From Clostridia bacterium (GTDB lineage Bacteria > Bacillota > Clostridia > Oscillospirales > Acutalibacteraceae): a stretch of 64,000 nucleotides of DNA. The notes beneath the pieces were generated by a model that saw nothing but the letters and a program-made list of their open reading frames with translations, was not told the origin of the DNA and ran no database searches. The position numbers were made by a program, and so were the translations under genes. Position 1 is the first letter of the stretch, and each line of letters begins with the position of its first letter. The stretch is from the NCBI GenBank assembly GCA_017461235.1, contig JAFTYU010000013.1, positions 51,014 through 115,013 of the forward strand, in the 5' to 3' direction. This document shows positions 35,341 to 43,061 of this stretch, in pieces.

Positions 35341-36549
35341 TTATTCGTTTATGAATTTGTCCATCAATGAGTATCCGACTTCAATATAGTTTCCTGTATT
35401 TTTAGCAGTGTTTTCATTGAAATTTTCGATACCGTTGTCTTTAGCCTTCGATTTCTGATAAATCATAAAGGGGACAGCATCACCTGCGTGAGTCATTGTA
35501 ACAATGGGAGTGGGGTGATCGGGGAGTACCATAACTTTATAATCATCATATTTTTCAAGGGCAGGAATAAGCTTTGCAAGCACCTTTTCGTCAATAATTT
35601 CAATTGATTTAACTTTGTTTTCAGGTTCGTTTCTGTGGCCGCATTCATCAGGTGCTTCAATATGAATGTAAACAAAATCTTTGTTTTCAAGCTCCTTGAT
35701 TGCACATTCTGCTTTACCGTCAAAATTAGTGTCGATATAACCTGTTGCACCTTCAACTTCAGGTGCATCCATGCCTGCACATTTTGCGATACCTTTAAGA
35801 AGGTCAACTGCAGAAATGATGGAACCGTCAACGCCGTATTTTGCTTTGAAGTCGGGAAGCGCGGGTTTGGTGCCTTCGCCCCAGAGCCATATTGAGTTTG
35901 CGGGGCGTTTTCCTTCAGCCATACGCTTTTTGTTTACGGGATGTTCCATAAGGAATGCGTAGCTTTCCTTCATCATTGCAAGAAGCGCTGTTGCATTTTC
36001 GCTTTTTGAAAGATATTCTACGATAACTCTGCCTGAAATATCGTGGGGTGGTGTCATTGAACCTAAATCAAGCGTGCCGTTGTGCCAAACAAGACAATGA
36101 CGATATGCAACACCGCTGTAAAAAGCGAAAATATCGTTGCCGAAATGCTCCTGAACGCTTTTTATAATCTCGGCGGCTTCTTCTGTTGAAATGTCACCTG
36201 CGCTGTAATCAACCATTGTTTTGTCTTCGTATTTTTCTTCGTCGGAGAGAGTTACGAGATTGCAACGGAAAATAATGTCGCTGTCAAGCATATTAACACC
36301 TATGCTCACAGCTTCAAGGGGCGAACGACCCGTGTAACATTCTTTGGGATTGTAGCCGAGAACGCTCATATTCGCAATGTCGCTACCGGGTTTGAGTCCG
36401 GCGGCAACAGTTTTTACAAGACCAACTTCGCCGTAACGTGCAAGCTTGTCGAGCATGGGCTTTTCGGCAAGCTCCATAGGTGTTTTACCGTTCAGGGCAG
36501 GTACGGGATAGTCTGCCATTCCGTCATATAAAACAACAATATATTTCAT
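35341..36549 (-). CDS. apgM: Cofactor-independent phosphoglycerate mutase, archaeal-type (ApgM)
   Basis: A 402-residue alkaline-phosphatase-superfamily enzyme that interconverts 3- and 2-phosphoglycerate. It begins KYIVVLYDGMADYPVPALNGKTPMELA with the metal-ligand aspartate, then SDIANMSVLGYNPKECYTGRSPLEA with the phospho-acceptor serine. The DFVYIHIEAPDECGHRNEPENKV and MVLPDHPTPIVTMTHAGDAVPF segments give the other metal ligands. This is the archaeal/ApgM branch, smaller than the usual GpmI. A homoserine kinase-like side activity has been proposed for some members. It has its own promoter. Confidence 0.92.
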   Translation of the reverse strand: MKYIVVLYDGMADYPVPALNGKTPMELAEKPMLDKLARYGEVGLVKTVAAGLKPGSDIANMSVLGYNPKECYTGRSPLEAVSIGVNMLDSDIIFRCNLVTLSDEEKYEDKTMVDYSAGDISTEEAAEIIKSVQEHFGNDIFAFYSGVAYRHCLVWHNGTLDLGSMTPPHDISGRVIVEYLSKSENATALLAMMKESYAFLMEHPVNKKRMAEGKRPANSIWLWGEGTKPALPDFKAKYGVDGSIISAVDLLKGIAKCAGMDAPEVEGATGYIDTNFDGKAECAIKELENKDFVYIHIEAPDECGHRNEPENKVKSIEIIDEKVLAKLIPALEKYDDYKVMVLPDHPTPIVTMTHAGDAVPFMIYQKSKAKDNGIENFNENTAKNTGNYIEVGYSLMDKFINE

Positions 36550-36583
36550 AGGTTTTTACCTCATTTCATTCAAGTTATATAAT

Positions 36584-36613
36584 AATATACAACTATTTTT
36601 TATGTCTTGTCAA
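36584..36613 (-). promoter_or_regulatory. Promoter of apgM
   Basis: On the reverse strand, TTGACA (36608-36613) and TATATT (36584-36589) with an 18-base spacer. Confidence 0.65.
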
Positions 36614-36662
36614 CAATACAAAAAAACAAAATCCAAAATGTATCTAAAAAGTCAACATCCAC

Positions 36663-36691
36663 TTGAAATATAGTGGGTTTTGGAGTAATAT
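36663..36691 (+). promoter_or_regulatory. Possible promoter of the gene at 36727
   Basis: TTGAAA (36663-36668) and TAATAT (36686-36691) with a 17-base spacer. The -10 is weak. Confidence 0.45.
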
Positions 36692-36726
36692 AGCCTTATA
36701 AAATTTCTTTTTAAAGGAGAATTATT

Positions 36727-37539
36727 ATGAAATTACCTATTGCAATACAGCTTTATTCCGTTCGTGATGATATGGAAAAAGATTTTGAAGGTACGGTTAA
36801 AAAGGTTAAGGAATTGGGTTATGATGGCGTTGAGTTTGCAGGTCTTTTCGGCAAAAGCGGCGTTGAAGTAAAAGCTCTCTGCGATGAGCTTGATATTGTT
36901 CCTGTGTCTGCTCACGTGCCTTATTATGATATGCTCGAAAATCCTGAAGCAGTTCTTAAGGATTACAAGGATTTAGGTTGTAAATACGTTGTTGTTCCCT
37001 ATCTTACAGAAGAATGTCGCCCCGGTACAGACGGTTGGGCTTCAACAGTTGAAGGCATCAGAAAAATAGGTGAAGCAGCAAAAAATATGGGTATTCAGCT
37101 TCTTTATCACAACCACGATTTTGAGTTCCTTAAAATAGATGGTAAATATGCACTCGATATTCTTTACGATACAGTTCCTGCTGACCTTCTTGCGACAGAG
37201 ATTGACACCTGTTGGGTAAATGTAGGCGGTGAAGAGCCTGCAGCTTACGTTGAAAAATACACAGGCAGAGCTCCCGTTGTTCACCTTAAAGATTTTAGTG
37301 GCGCAAAAGGCAACGGACCGCTTTACAAGCTCATAGGTATTGAGGAAGAAGAAACTGAAAGTGCCTCAACCTTTGAGTTCCGCCCCGTTGGCAGCGGTGT
37401 ACAGGATTGGGTTAAGATTCTTGCTGCTGCAGAAAAGGCAGGTGCAGAGTGGGTGGTCGTTGAGCAGGATGATCCGTCAATGGGCAAAACTCCTTTAGAG
37501 TGCGCCGAGATGAGCATCAATTATCTTAAAACCTTATAA
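36727..37539 (+). CDS. Sugar phosphate isomerase/epimerase (TIM barrel)
   Basis: A 270-residue xylose-isomerase-like TIM barrel. It starts LPIAIQLYSVRDDMEKDFEGTVKKVKELGYDGVEFAGLFG, then PVSAHVPYYDM, LLYHNHDFEF (metal-binding His/Glu region), ATEIDTCWVNVGG, VVHLKDFSG and WVVVEQDDPSMG. The family acts as isomerase, epimerase or dehydratase on keto-sugars or inositol derivatives; the substrate is unknown. AAAGGAG precedes the ATG. It stands alone on the forward strand, just before the prophage-like element. Confidence 0.87.
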   Translation: MKLPIAIQLYSVRDDMEKDFEGTVKKVKELGYDGVEFAGLFGKSGVEVKALCDELDIVPVSAHVPYYDMLENPEAVLKDYKDLGCKYVVVPYLTEECRPGTDGWASTVEGIRKIGEAAKNMGIQLLYHNHDFEFLKIDGKYALDILYDTVPADLLATEIDTCWVNVGGEEPAAYVEKYTGRAPVVHLKDFSGAKGNGPLYKLIGIEEEETESASTFEFRPVGSGVQDWVKILAAAEKAGAEWVVVEQDDPSMGKTPLECAEMSINYLKTL

Positions 37540-37573
37540 TATTAAAAGGACAGAAAAATTGTACATATAATTG

Positions 37574-37780
37574 TTACCGATTATGTTGTTCGATTATTCT
37601 GGCGTAGGTGCTTTTCTGAAAATCACCACGTTCAATGTGGCGTTTTTCGTGTGCCAGAGATTTCTGTTTAGCCTCGTCAGATAAACTTTCATTAATATAT
37701 ATATTAAAATCGCCGTTTGCGTCGGGTATTGTAAATGCTCTGACTGTAAGCGGCATTTTTATTTGTCTTATTAGAATCAG
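37574..37780 (-). CDS. Small ImmA/IrrE-like metallopeptidase of the lysogeny module
   Basis: About 69 residues. LSDEAKQKSLAHEKRHIERGDF contains the HExxH-type motif HEKRH, as in short phage ImmA/IrrE-like proteins. These can cleave XRE-type repressors and trigger induction. The stop of the repressor (37782-37784) almost touches this frame, and AAGGAGGAG (37787-37796) is placed for a start at the CTG (37780) or ATT (37777); the first ATG is at 37756 without a ribosome site. The start is therefore non-standard or uncertain. The protein is shorter than canonical ImmA (about 120-150 residues). Confidence 0.65.
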   Translation of the reverse strand: MILIRQIKMPLTVRAFTIPDANGDFNIYINESLSDEAKQKSLAHEKRHIERGDFQKSTYARIIEQHNR

Positions 37781-37781
37781 C

Positions 37782-38111
37782 TTATCTCTCCTCCTTATCA
37801 ATAAGCGCCTGAAACATTACAAGAAAGGTATCAAGTTGTTCTTCTGTTGCACGCTTTGACATATCAAACAACAGCTTGCGCTTCTTAAAGATGTCATCCC
37901 TTGTGTCTTCCACGGGGTCAAAGGTTTCATCAAAATACCCCAATGAAACGTTGAAGTACTGCGCAATTTTACTTAAGGTCTGCGTAGATAATGTTTTGGT
38001 TCTCCCTTGTTTTAGTTCTGATAAAGTACTCTTTGGTATGCCTGCCGCTTTGCATAGAGTGGCAGGCTTTATTCCTTTTTCGTTGCAGAGTTGCAAGATT
38101 TTTTCATACAT
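37782..38111 (-). CDS. XRE-family phage repressor
   Basis: A 109-residue protein. The N-terminal helix-turn-helix is IKPATLCKAAGIPKSTLSELKQGRTKTLSTQTLSKIAQYFNVSLGYF, typical of the Cro/CI-like XRE family. The C-terminal half is helical (EEQLDTFLVMFQALIDKEER), short, and has no S24 self-cleavage domain. That fits induction through an ImmA-type partner rather than RecA-driven self-cleavage. The ATG at 38111 is used; the open frame to 38252 runs through the control region. It is divergent from the structural genes, as expected for a lysogeny repressor. Confidence 0.88.
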   Translation of the reverse strand: MYEKILQLCNEKGIKPATLCKAAGIPKSTLSELKQGRTKTLSTQTLSKIAQYFNVSLGYFDETFDPVEDTRDDIFKKRKLLFDMSKRATEEQLDTFLVMFQALIDKEER

Positions 38112-38146
38112 ATTCACAGTATATACCCCCGTCTTTTTGTGCAAAG

Positions 38147-38162
38147 TTACGAAAATTCGTAA
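38147..38162. promoter_or_regulatory. Palindromic operator candidate near the repressor gene
   Basis: TTACGAA-AA-TTCGTAA, 7-base perfect arms with a 2-base spacer, about 35 bases upstream of the repressor start. It is a candidate site for repressor autoregulation. Confidence 0.5.
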
Positions 38163-38164
38163 AA

Positions 38165-38178
38165 CGAACAAATGTTCT
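38165..38178. promoter_or_regulatory. LexA (SOS) box candidate
   Basis: CGAACAAATGTTCT matches 13 of 14 positions of the Gram-positive LexA consensus CGAACRNRYGTTYC. It lies ten bases before the -35 of the rightward promoter and upstream of the repressor gene, so SOS control of either is possible. Confidence 0.6.
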
Positions 38179-38187
38179 GGAAATCCC

Positions 38188-38216
38188 TTGAAAAGTACAG
38201 ATTTCCGTATTATAAT
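38188..38216 (+). promoter_or_regulatory. Rightward phage promoter
   Basis: TTGAAA (38188-38193) and TATAAT (38211-38216) with a 17-base spacer, about 100 bases upstream of the first rightward gene. An operator half-site overlaps its spacer. Confidence 0.75.
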
Positions 38217-38241
38217 GCGGTTGTGGTTCAGAAATCTGTAC
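38195..38241. promoter_or_regulatory. Inverted operator pair around the phage promoter
   Basis: GTACAGATTTC (38195-38205) and its exact inverse GAAATCTGTAC (38231-38241) are 25 bases apart. The first lies inside the -35/-10 spacer and the second about 15 bases after the -10. This is a typical arrangement for repressor sites that block transcription. Confidence 0.65.
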
Positions 38242-38314
38242 AAATCACACATATAATATAACCTATTTATTGCAATGTGTCAATACCAAAAATAGTACCG
38301 GAGGTGTATAAAAT

Positions 38315-38542
38315 ATGTCAAGAAATATTGAAGAGAGAGTTGAATGTCCGTTTTTTTTGAGACACAGCAAAACCGCAATTACCTGCGAAGGTGTGTTGGA
38401 CGGGACTAATTGTGTTCATACGTTTAAAAGCGCAGCGCAGAGAGATTTTTATGAAACCGGATTTTGTTGCGTTAAAGGCGGAAGAAGCTGTCAGCATTAC
38501 AGAAATGTTTCCATTCTGTACGAAAGGGGGCTGAAGGTTTGA
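38315..38542 (+). CDS. Small cysteine-rich phage protein
   Basis: A 75-residue protein with cysteines in CPFF, CEG, CVH, CC and CQHY contexts, suggesting metal binding. GGAGGTG precedes the ATG. Similar small Cys-rich proteins stand before terminase genes in many Firmicutes prophages. Function is unknown. It is the first gene of the rightward run and overlaps the next by four bases. Confidence 0.7.
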   Translation: MSRNIEERVECPFFLRHSKTAITCEGVLDGTNCVHTFKSAAQRDFYETGFCCVKGGRSCQHYRNVSILYERGLKV

Positions 38543-38805
38543 AGGAAAAGAAAGAGCCCGATAAATACAAAAGAGTTTCATCGGCGGCAGATAATATGAG
38601 TGCTTTGATTGATGACATTATTAAATGTGCACGCAAAAGCTTTCGTTCAACAGGTGATGCCAAGGTAGATGCCAAATTTTTAAAAGAAAGTGTCGGGGCA
38701 TTACGGGAGCTTTACGGCTTGCTGGGTGACTGCGAGGGCGTAACGGATTCTTCGGATGGTGTTGTTATCCGTTTCGAAAAGCAGCTTGAGGAGTGGAGCA
38801 AATGA
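38539..38805 (+). CDS. Small helical phage protein, possible terminase small subunit
   Basis: An 88-residue, mainly helical protein, start TTG at 38539 overlapping the previous stop. Charged residues are spread throughout (KEKKEPDKYKRVSSAADNMSALIDDII...). Directly before TerL (four-base overlap) is the usual place of the small terminase, but no clear helix-turn-helix is visible and it is short for that role. The call rests on position. Confidence 0.55.
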   Translation: MKEKKEPDKYKRVSSAADNMSALIDDIIKCARKSFRSTGDAKVDAKFLKESVGALRELYGLLGDCEGVTDSSDGVVIRFEKQLEEWSK

Positions 38806-40175
38806 AAGAGTTGTTCATTTCACCCCCGAATGCCAAACAAAAGGAGTTTTTTGAGTGTCACAATCGTTTTATCGGTTACGGCGGCGCACGCGGTGGCGGT
38901 AAATCCTGGGCATTGAGAACAAAATTTGTTTTGCTTGCTTTTGAGTATAGCGGCCTTAAGCTATTGCTTTTAAGAAAAACGCTTCCCGAACTTCGCGAAA
39001 ATCACTTGTTACCGTTGCTTGCGTTGTTGAACGGTATCGCAAGATACAAGCGTGATGAAAGAGCATTTATTTTTCCTAACGGGTCGAGAATAAGATTGGG
39101 TTATTGTGATACGGAAAATGATATTTATCAGTATCAGGGTCAGGAGTATGACGTGATCGGTGTTGAAGAATGTACCCATTTTACATTTACTCAAATTCAA
39201 TTTCTTATGACGTGTAACAGAACAACACGTACCGACTTCAAACCCCGAATGTATTTTACGGGAAATCCGGGCGGTGTGGGACACAACTGGTTTAAACGTC
39301 TTTTTGTTAAGGGCAGGTATGAAAGCGGTGAGGATCCCGATGACTATAAGTTTATACCTGCCACAATCGACGATAACACAGTGCTTATGAAAACAAACCC
39401 CGAATATGTAAAGGTTCTTGAAGCTTTGCCGGAAAAACTGCGTCAGGCACACCGTTTCGGTAATTGGGATATATTTGACGGGCAGTTTTTTGAAGAGTTC
39501 CGTGATGTTGCGGACAGGTACAAGGACGGTTCATTTACACACGTTATAGAGCCTTTTGAAATACCAAATGATTGGGTTATTTACAGATCCTTTGACTTCG
39601 GTTACGCAAAGCCGTTTTCATGTGCGTGGTGGGCGGTAGATTATGACGGCAGATTATACAGGATACTTGAACTCTACGGTTGTACGAAGGTTCCTGACGA
39701 AGGGGTTAAATGGCCACCTGAAAAAATTTTTTCTGAAATTGCAGAAATCGAAAGAACGCACAGGTGGTTGAAAAATAAACGTGTTATTGGCGTTGCAGAC
39801 CCTTCTATATGGGATGCTTCACGTGGTGAAGCAATTATTGAGGCTGCAGTAAGAAACGGTATTTACTTTGATAAAGGTGACAATAAAAGGCTTCCCGGTT
39901 GGATGCAGGTCCATTATCGTATGGCTTTTGACGATAACGGAATACCTATGATGTATATCTTTAATACCTGCAAAGGCTTTATAAGAACTATACCTGAACT
40001 GAAATTCAGCGTTACAAATCCCGAAGACCTTGATACAACGGGAGAAGACCATATTGCAGATGAAGTCAGATATATGTGTATGGCAAGACCGATTGCATCT
40101 ACATTTAAAAAGAAACAGGCTGTATTAGGTGATGACCCGTTGGATTTGAACAAGGGTTATTACAGAACAATATAA
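38802..40175 (+). CDS. terL: Phage terminase large subunit
   Basis: A 457-residue DNA-packaging motor. Walker A is GGARGGGKS (27-35), Walker B is YDVIGVEE followed by coupling residues (FMTCNRTTR), and the RNase-H-like nuclease domain starts at FDFGYAKPFS, with VADPSIWDAS and a late DEVRYMCMA. The ATG at 38802 is used, with GAGGAG eight bases upstream; a GTG nine bases earlier overlaps that site. ATGA overlap with the preceding gene suggests coupling. Confidence 0.95.
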   Translation: MKELFISPPNAKQKEFFECHNRFIGYGGARGGGKSWALRTKFVLLAFEYSGLKLLLLRKTLPELRENHLLPLLALLNGIARYKRDERAFIFPNGSRIRLGYCDTENDIYQYQGQEYDVIGVEECTHFTFTQIQFLMTCNRTTRTDFKPRMYFTGNPGGVGHNWFKRLFVKGRYESGEDPDDYKFIPATIDDNTVLMKTNPEYVKVLEALPEKLRQAHRFGNWDIFDGQFFEEFRDVADRYKDGSFTHVIEPFEIPNDWVIYRSFDFGYAKPFSCAWWAVDYDGRLYRILELYGCTKVPDEGVKWPPEKIFSEIAEIERTHRWLKNKRVIGVADPSIWDASRGEAIIEAAVRNGIYFDKGDNKRLPGWMQVHYRMAFDDNGIPMMYIFNTCKGFIRTIPELKFSVTNPEDLDTTGEDHIADEVRYMCMARPIASTFKKKQAVLGDDPLDLNKGYYRTI

Positions 40176-40185
40176 AGGAGTAGTT

Positions 40186-41844
40186 ATGTCAGAAAAAGAA
40201 ATTAAAAAAGGTTTTCAGAAAAATAAACCTGCAGAGAGTGTGGGCATTAACGGTGTTATCGGAAAGGAAGAAACCGAGAGAGCCGTCAGTTTACTGAAAA
40301 AATATAAAGAAGGTAAAAATGCACTTGAAAAAAGAATTGTGGATAACGAACAGTGGTTTAAAATGCGTCATTGGGAACAGTTGCGCGGAGAAAAAGGTAC
40401 AAACAATGCATCGGCGTGGCTTTTTAACTCCATAGCAAACAAACACGCAGATGCGATGGATAATTATCCTACCGTAACCTGTCTCCCGCGTGAGGCAAGC
40501 GATGAAACGGCGGCTTTGGTGCTTTCGCAGGTATTGCCGGTTGTTCTCGAGCGTAACGGTTTCGAAAAGATTTACAGTGATGCCTGGTGGTATAAGTTGA
40601 AAGCAGGTACAGCGGTTTACGGCATTTTTTGGAATCCTTTAAAAAGCAACGGTCTCGGAGATATCGAAATTAAACAGGTGGATGTGTTGAATTTGTTCTG
40701 GGAGCCGGGTGTTAAGGATATACAAAAAAGCAAAAATGTTTTTCACGTTGAACTTATGGACAACGAGACTCTTGTGTCGCTTTATCCGCAATTGTCGGGT
40801 AAGCTCGGTTCATCATCTGTTGAAATCGCACACTACGTATATGACGATTCTGTTGACACATCTGAAAAAAGCGCTGTAATCGACAGATACTACAAGGTAA
40901 TTAAAGATGGGGTGGAAACCGTTCATTATTGCAAAATTTGTAATAGCGAGTTGCTCTATGCATCGGAAAACGACCCTGAATATTGTGAACGCGGTTTTTA
41001 CGATCACGGGCAATATCCCTTTGTGTTTGATTCACTCTTTGTTGAAGAAGGCTCACCCTGTGGCTTCGGCTACATAGATATTATGAAGGATGCGCAGAAA
41101 CAGATTGATTTGCTGGGGAATGCCCTTGTAAAGAATGCGGCAATGGCAACCAATCCCCGATATTTTATCAATTCGTCAGGGGCGGTCAATGAAGAGGAGT
41201 TTGCCGATTGGAGCAATAATTTCGTCCATGTTTCGGGTAGCAATTTAGGCGAAGACAGCATCAGAGAAATACGTATGTCGGGAATCCCGGAAATATATCT
41301 CGGTATTCTTAACAGTAAAATTGATGAACTCAAAGAAACAAGCGGTAACCGTGATTTTTCACAGGGAGGTGTTTCAAGCGGTGTTACTGCGGCATCGGCA
41401 ATTGCCGCATTACAGGAAGCAGGCAGCAAGCTGACCCGTGATATGGTTAAGGGCGGTTACAGGGCATTCTCTGAACTGAACTCTTTAGCTGTTGAACTCA
41501 TACGTCAGTTTTACGATGAACCGCGTTTTTTCAGGATTACAGGTGATAACGGTGAGCAACAGTTTATTTCTTACGATAACTCGTCCATCCGTATGAAAAA
41601 TCAGGGCAATACCTTCGGTATCGATATGGGTTCAAGAAAACCTGTTTTCGATATAAAAGTAAATGCAGAAAAAGCCAGCCCGTTTTCAAAAATAAGTCAG
41701 AATGAACTTGCTTTGCAGTTGTACAATGCAGGGATGTTTAACCCTGAACTTCGTCAACAGGCACTTATAGCGGTAGGTATGATGGATTTTGAAGGGAAAA
41801 GTGCATTAATGGCAAAACTCAGTTCCGGCGGTGGTATGGTTTGA
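40186..41844 (+). CDS. Phage portal protein
   Basis: A 552-residue protein directly after TerL. An N-terminal charged helix region is followed by NEQWFKMRHWEQLRGEKGTNNASAWLFNSIANKHADAMDNYP, a typical start of P22-like portals, then beta-rich wing segments and a long helical part (QEAGSKLTRDMVKGGYRAFSELNSLAVELIRQFYDEPRFF). The position before protease, scaffold and capsid fits. AAGGAG precedes the ATG. It forms the dodecameric ring for DNA passage. The last four bases overlap the prp start. Confidence 0.88.
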   Translation: MSEKEIKKGFQKNKPAESVGINGVIGKEETERAVSLLKKYKEGKNALEKRIVDNEQWFKMRHWEQLRGEKGTNNASAWLFNSIANKHADAMDNYPTVTCLPREASDETAALVLSQVLPVVLERNGFEKIYSDAWWYKLKAGTAVYGIFWNPLKSNGLGDIEIKQVDVLNLFWEPGVKDIQKSKNVFHVELMDNETLVSLYPQLSGKLGSSSVEIAHYVYDDSVDTSEKSAVIDRYYKVIKDGVETVHYCKICNSELLYASENDPEYCERGFYDHGQYPFVFDSLFVEEGSPCGFGYIDIMKDAQKQIDLLGNALVKNAAMATNPRYFINSSGAVNEEEFADWSNNFVHVSGSNLGEDSIREIRMSGIPEIYLGILNSKIDELKETSGNRDFSQGGVSSGVTAASAIAALQEAGSKLTRDMVKGGYRAFSELNSLAVELIRQFYDEPRFFRITGDNGEQQFISYDNSSIRMKNQGNTFGIDMGSRKPVFDIKVNAEKASPFSKISQNELALQLYNAGMFNPELRQQALIAVGMMDFEGKSALMAKLSSGGGMV

Positions 41845-42161
41845 CAAAAATTTATTACCGCGAATATTACGACAGGGCATTAATAACCGTTGAGGGTCAC
41901 AGTGGATATGCACAGAGCGGTTCTGACATCGTATGTGCAGGAGTTTCAACGCTGGTTTTTGCTTTTGTTAATTGCATTCTGGATGAAGAAAGTAATGGTA
42001 GGCTGAAGCTTATACGCAATATTGTCCGCGATTCGTATGTGTGCTTTGAAATTGAAAAATTTGATTTTTCAAAAGAGCGCATTTCCGGAATTGTTGATGC
42101 ATTTATAACAGGCTTTCTGATGCTGGCTGAAACTTATCCGCAATGTGTAAAACTTGAATAA
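41841..42161 (+). CDS. prp: Phage-encoded Prp cysteine protease
   Basis: A 106-residue protein with the Prp signature: VEGHSGYAQSGSDIVCAGVS, containing catalytic His20 and Cys32. Prp in Firmicutes removes an N-terminal extension of ribosomal protein L27 at an FFA-type site. Here it sits in the head-gene block right before scaffold and capsid genes, both of which carry an N-terminal QFFA motif (see those entries). It is therefore predicted to be the phage's own prohead protease. The start is the TTG at 41841 overlapping the portal stop. Confidence 0.88.
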   Translation: MTKIYYREYYDRALITVEGHSGYAQSGSDIVCAGVSTLVFAFVNCILDEESNGRLKLIRNIVRDSYVCFEIEKFDFSKERISGIVDAFITGFLMLAETYPQCVKLE

Positions 42162-42289
42162 GTTAATAATCCTACGGGATTTTTATATATAAGAGAATTC
42201 TCATGACACTTCGGAAAGACGATGGTTTAAAAAGTACAGAGAGAATCATCTTCTGTACATTTGTTTATTTCAGAAAGAAAGGAAATACT

Positions 42290-43039
42290 ATGAAAAATTT
42301 ACGGTACACTCCCGATTTGCAGTTTTTTGCCGGTGAGGGAGCAGAAAATGCAAACGGGGAATCGGGCGTCGAATGTGCTGTCGCCGGGCAGAACAGTGCC
42401 ACACAGGTGAACATTGACGATGAATTTGCCCAACTTATTAACGGCAAATTCAAGGAACAGTTTACTAAAAGAACACAGGCAATTATCGACAAAAGATTCA
42501 GACAAACAAAAGAACTTGAGGAATACAAAGAGAAGGTTTCTCCTGTTGTTGAACATCTTATGGAAAAATACGGTGTTGAAGCAGGTGGTGAAGGAACACT
42601 TATTGAGCTTATGAACAAAGAAAATAATGTTGCTTCCGATGAAAAAATGACTTCACGCCGAAACGAACTAAGAAACAGAGTTGGTGACTGGCTCCGCCAG
42701 AGTGAAGATACTAAGAAGCTTTATCCCGACTTTGATTTGCGAAAAGAGCTCCGTGAAAACAAACTGTTTTCGCAACTTCTTTTAGGCGGCGCACCGTTAA
42801 CTGCGGCATACGAAACCGTGCATAAAGACGAAATTCTTTCAGGCGCTATGGCTTACACCGCCGACAAGGTTCGTGAACAGGTCGTCAAAGGTATTGAAGC
42901 AAAGGGCCGAAGACCAATAGAAAACGGTGTTTCTTCCGAAAGTGCTGTTGTTACATCGGTTGACGTTAATTCCCTGACCTCACAAGATATTCTTAAAATT
43001 TTGAAACAGGTTGAGAATGGCGCAAATATCAGTTTTTAG
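42290..43039 (+). CDS. Phage scaffolding protein with an L27-like cleavage motif
   Basis: A 249-residue acidic, helix-rich protein (KFKEQFTKRTQAIIDKRFRQTKELEEYKEKV), as expected of scaffolds. The N-terminus MKNLRYTPDLQFFAGEG contains LQFFA, matching the Prp site of ribosomal protein L27, with predicted cleavage after Ala14. The ATG at 42290 is used, as AAAGGA lies eight bases upstream; the open frame from 42203 is a read-back. It immediately precedes the capsid gene. The scaffold identity rests on position and composition; the motif is directly visible. Confidence 0.85.
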   Translation: MKNLRYTPDLQFFAGEGAENANGESGVECAVAGQNSATQVNIDDEFAQLINGKFKEQFTKRTQAIIDKRFRQTKELEEYKEKVSPVVEHLMEKYGVEAGGEGTLIELMNKENNVASDEKMTSRRNELRNRVGDWLRQSEDTKKLYPDFDLRKELRENKLFSQLLLGGAPLTAAYETVHKDEILSGAMAYTADKVREQVVKGIEAKGRRPIENGVSSESAVVTSVDVNSLTSQDILKILKQVENGANISF

Positions 43040-43061
43040 CGCCATCGGAAAGGAATTTTTT

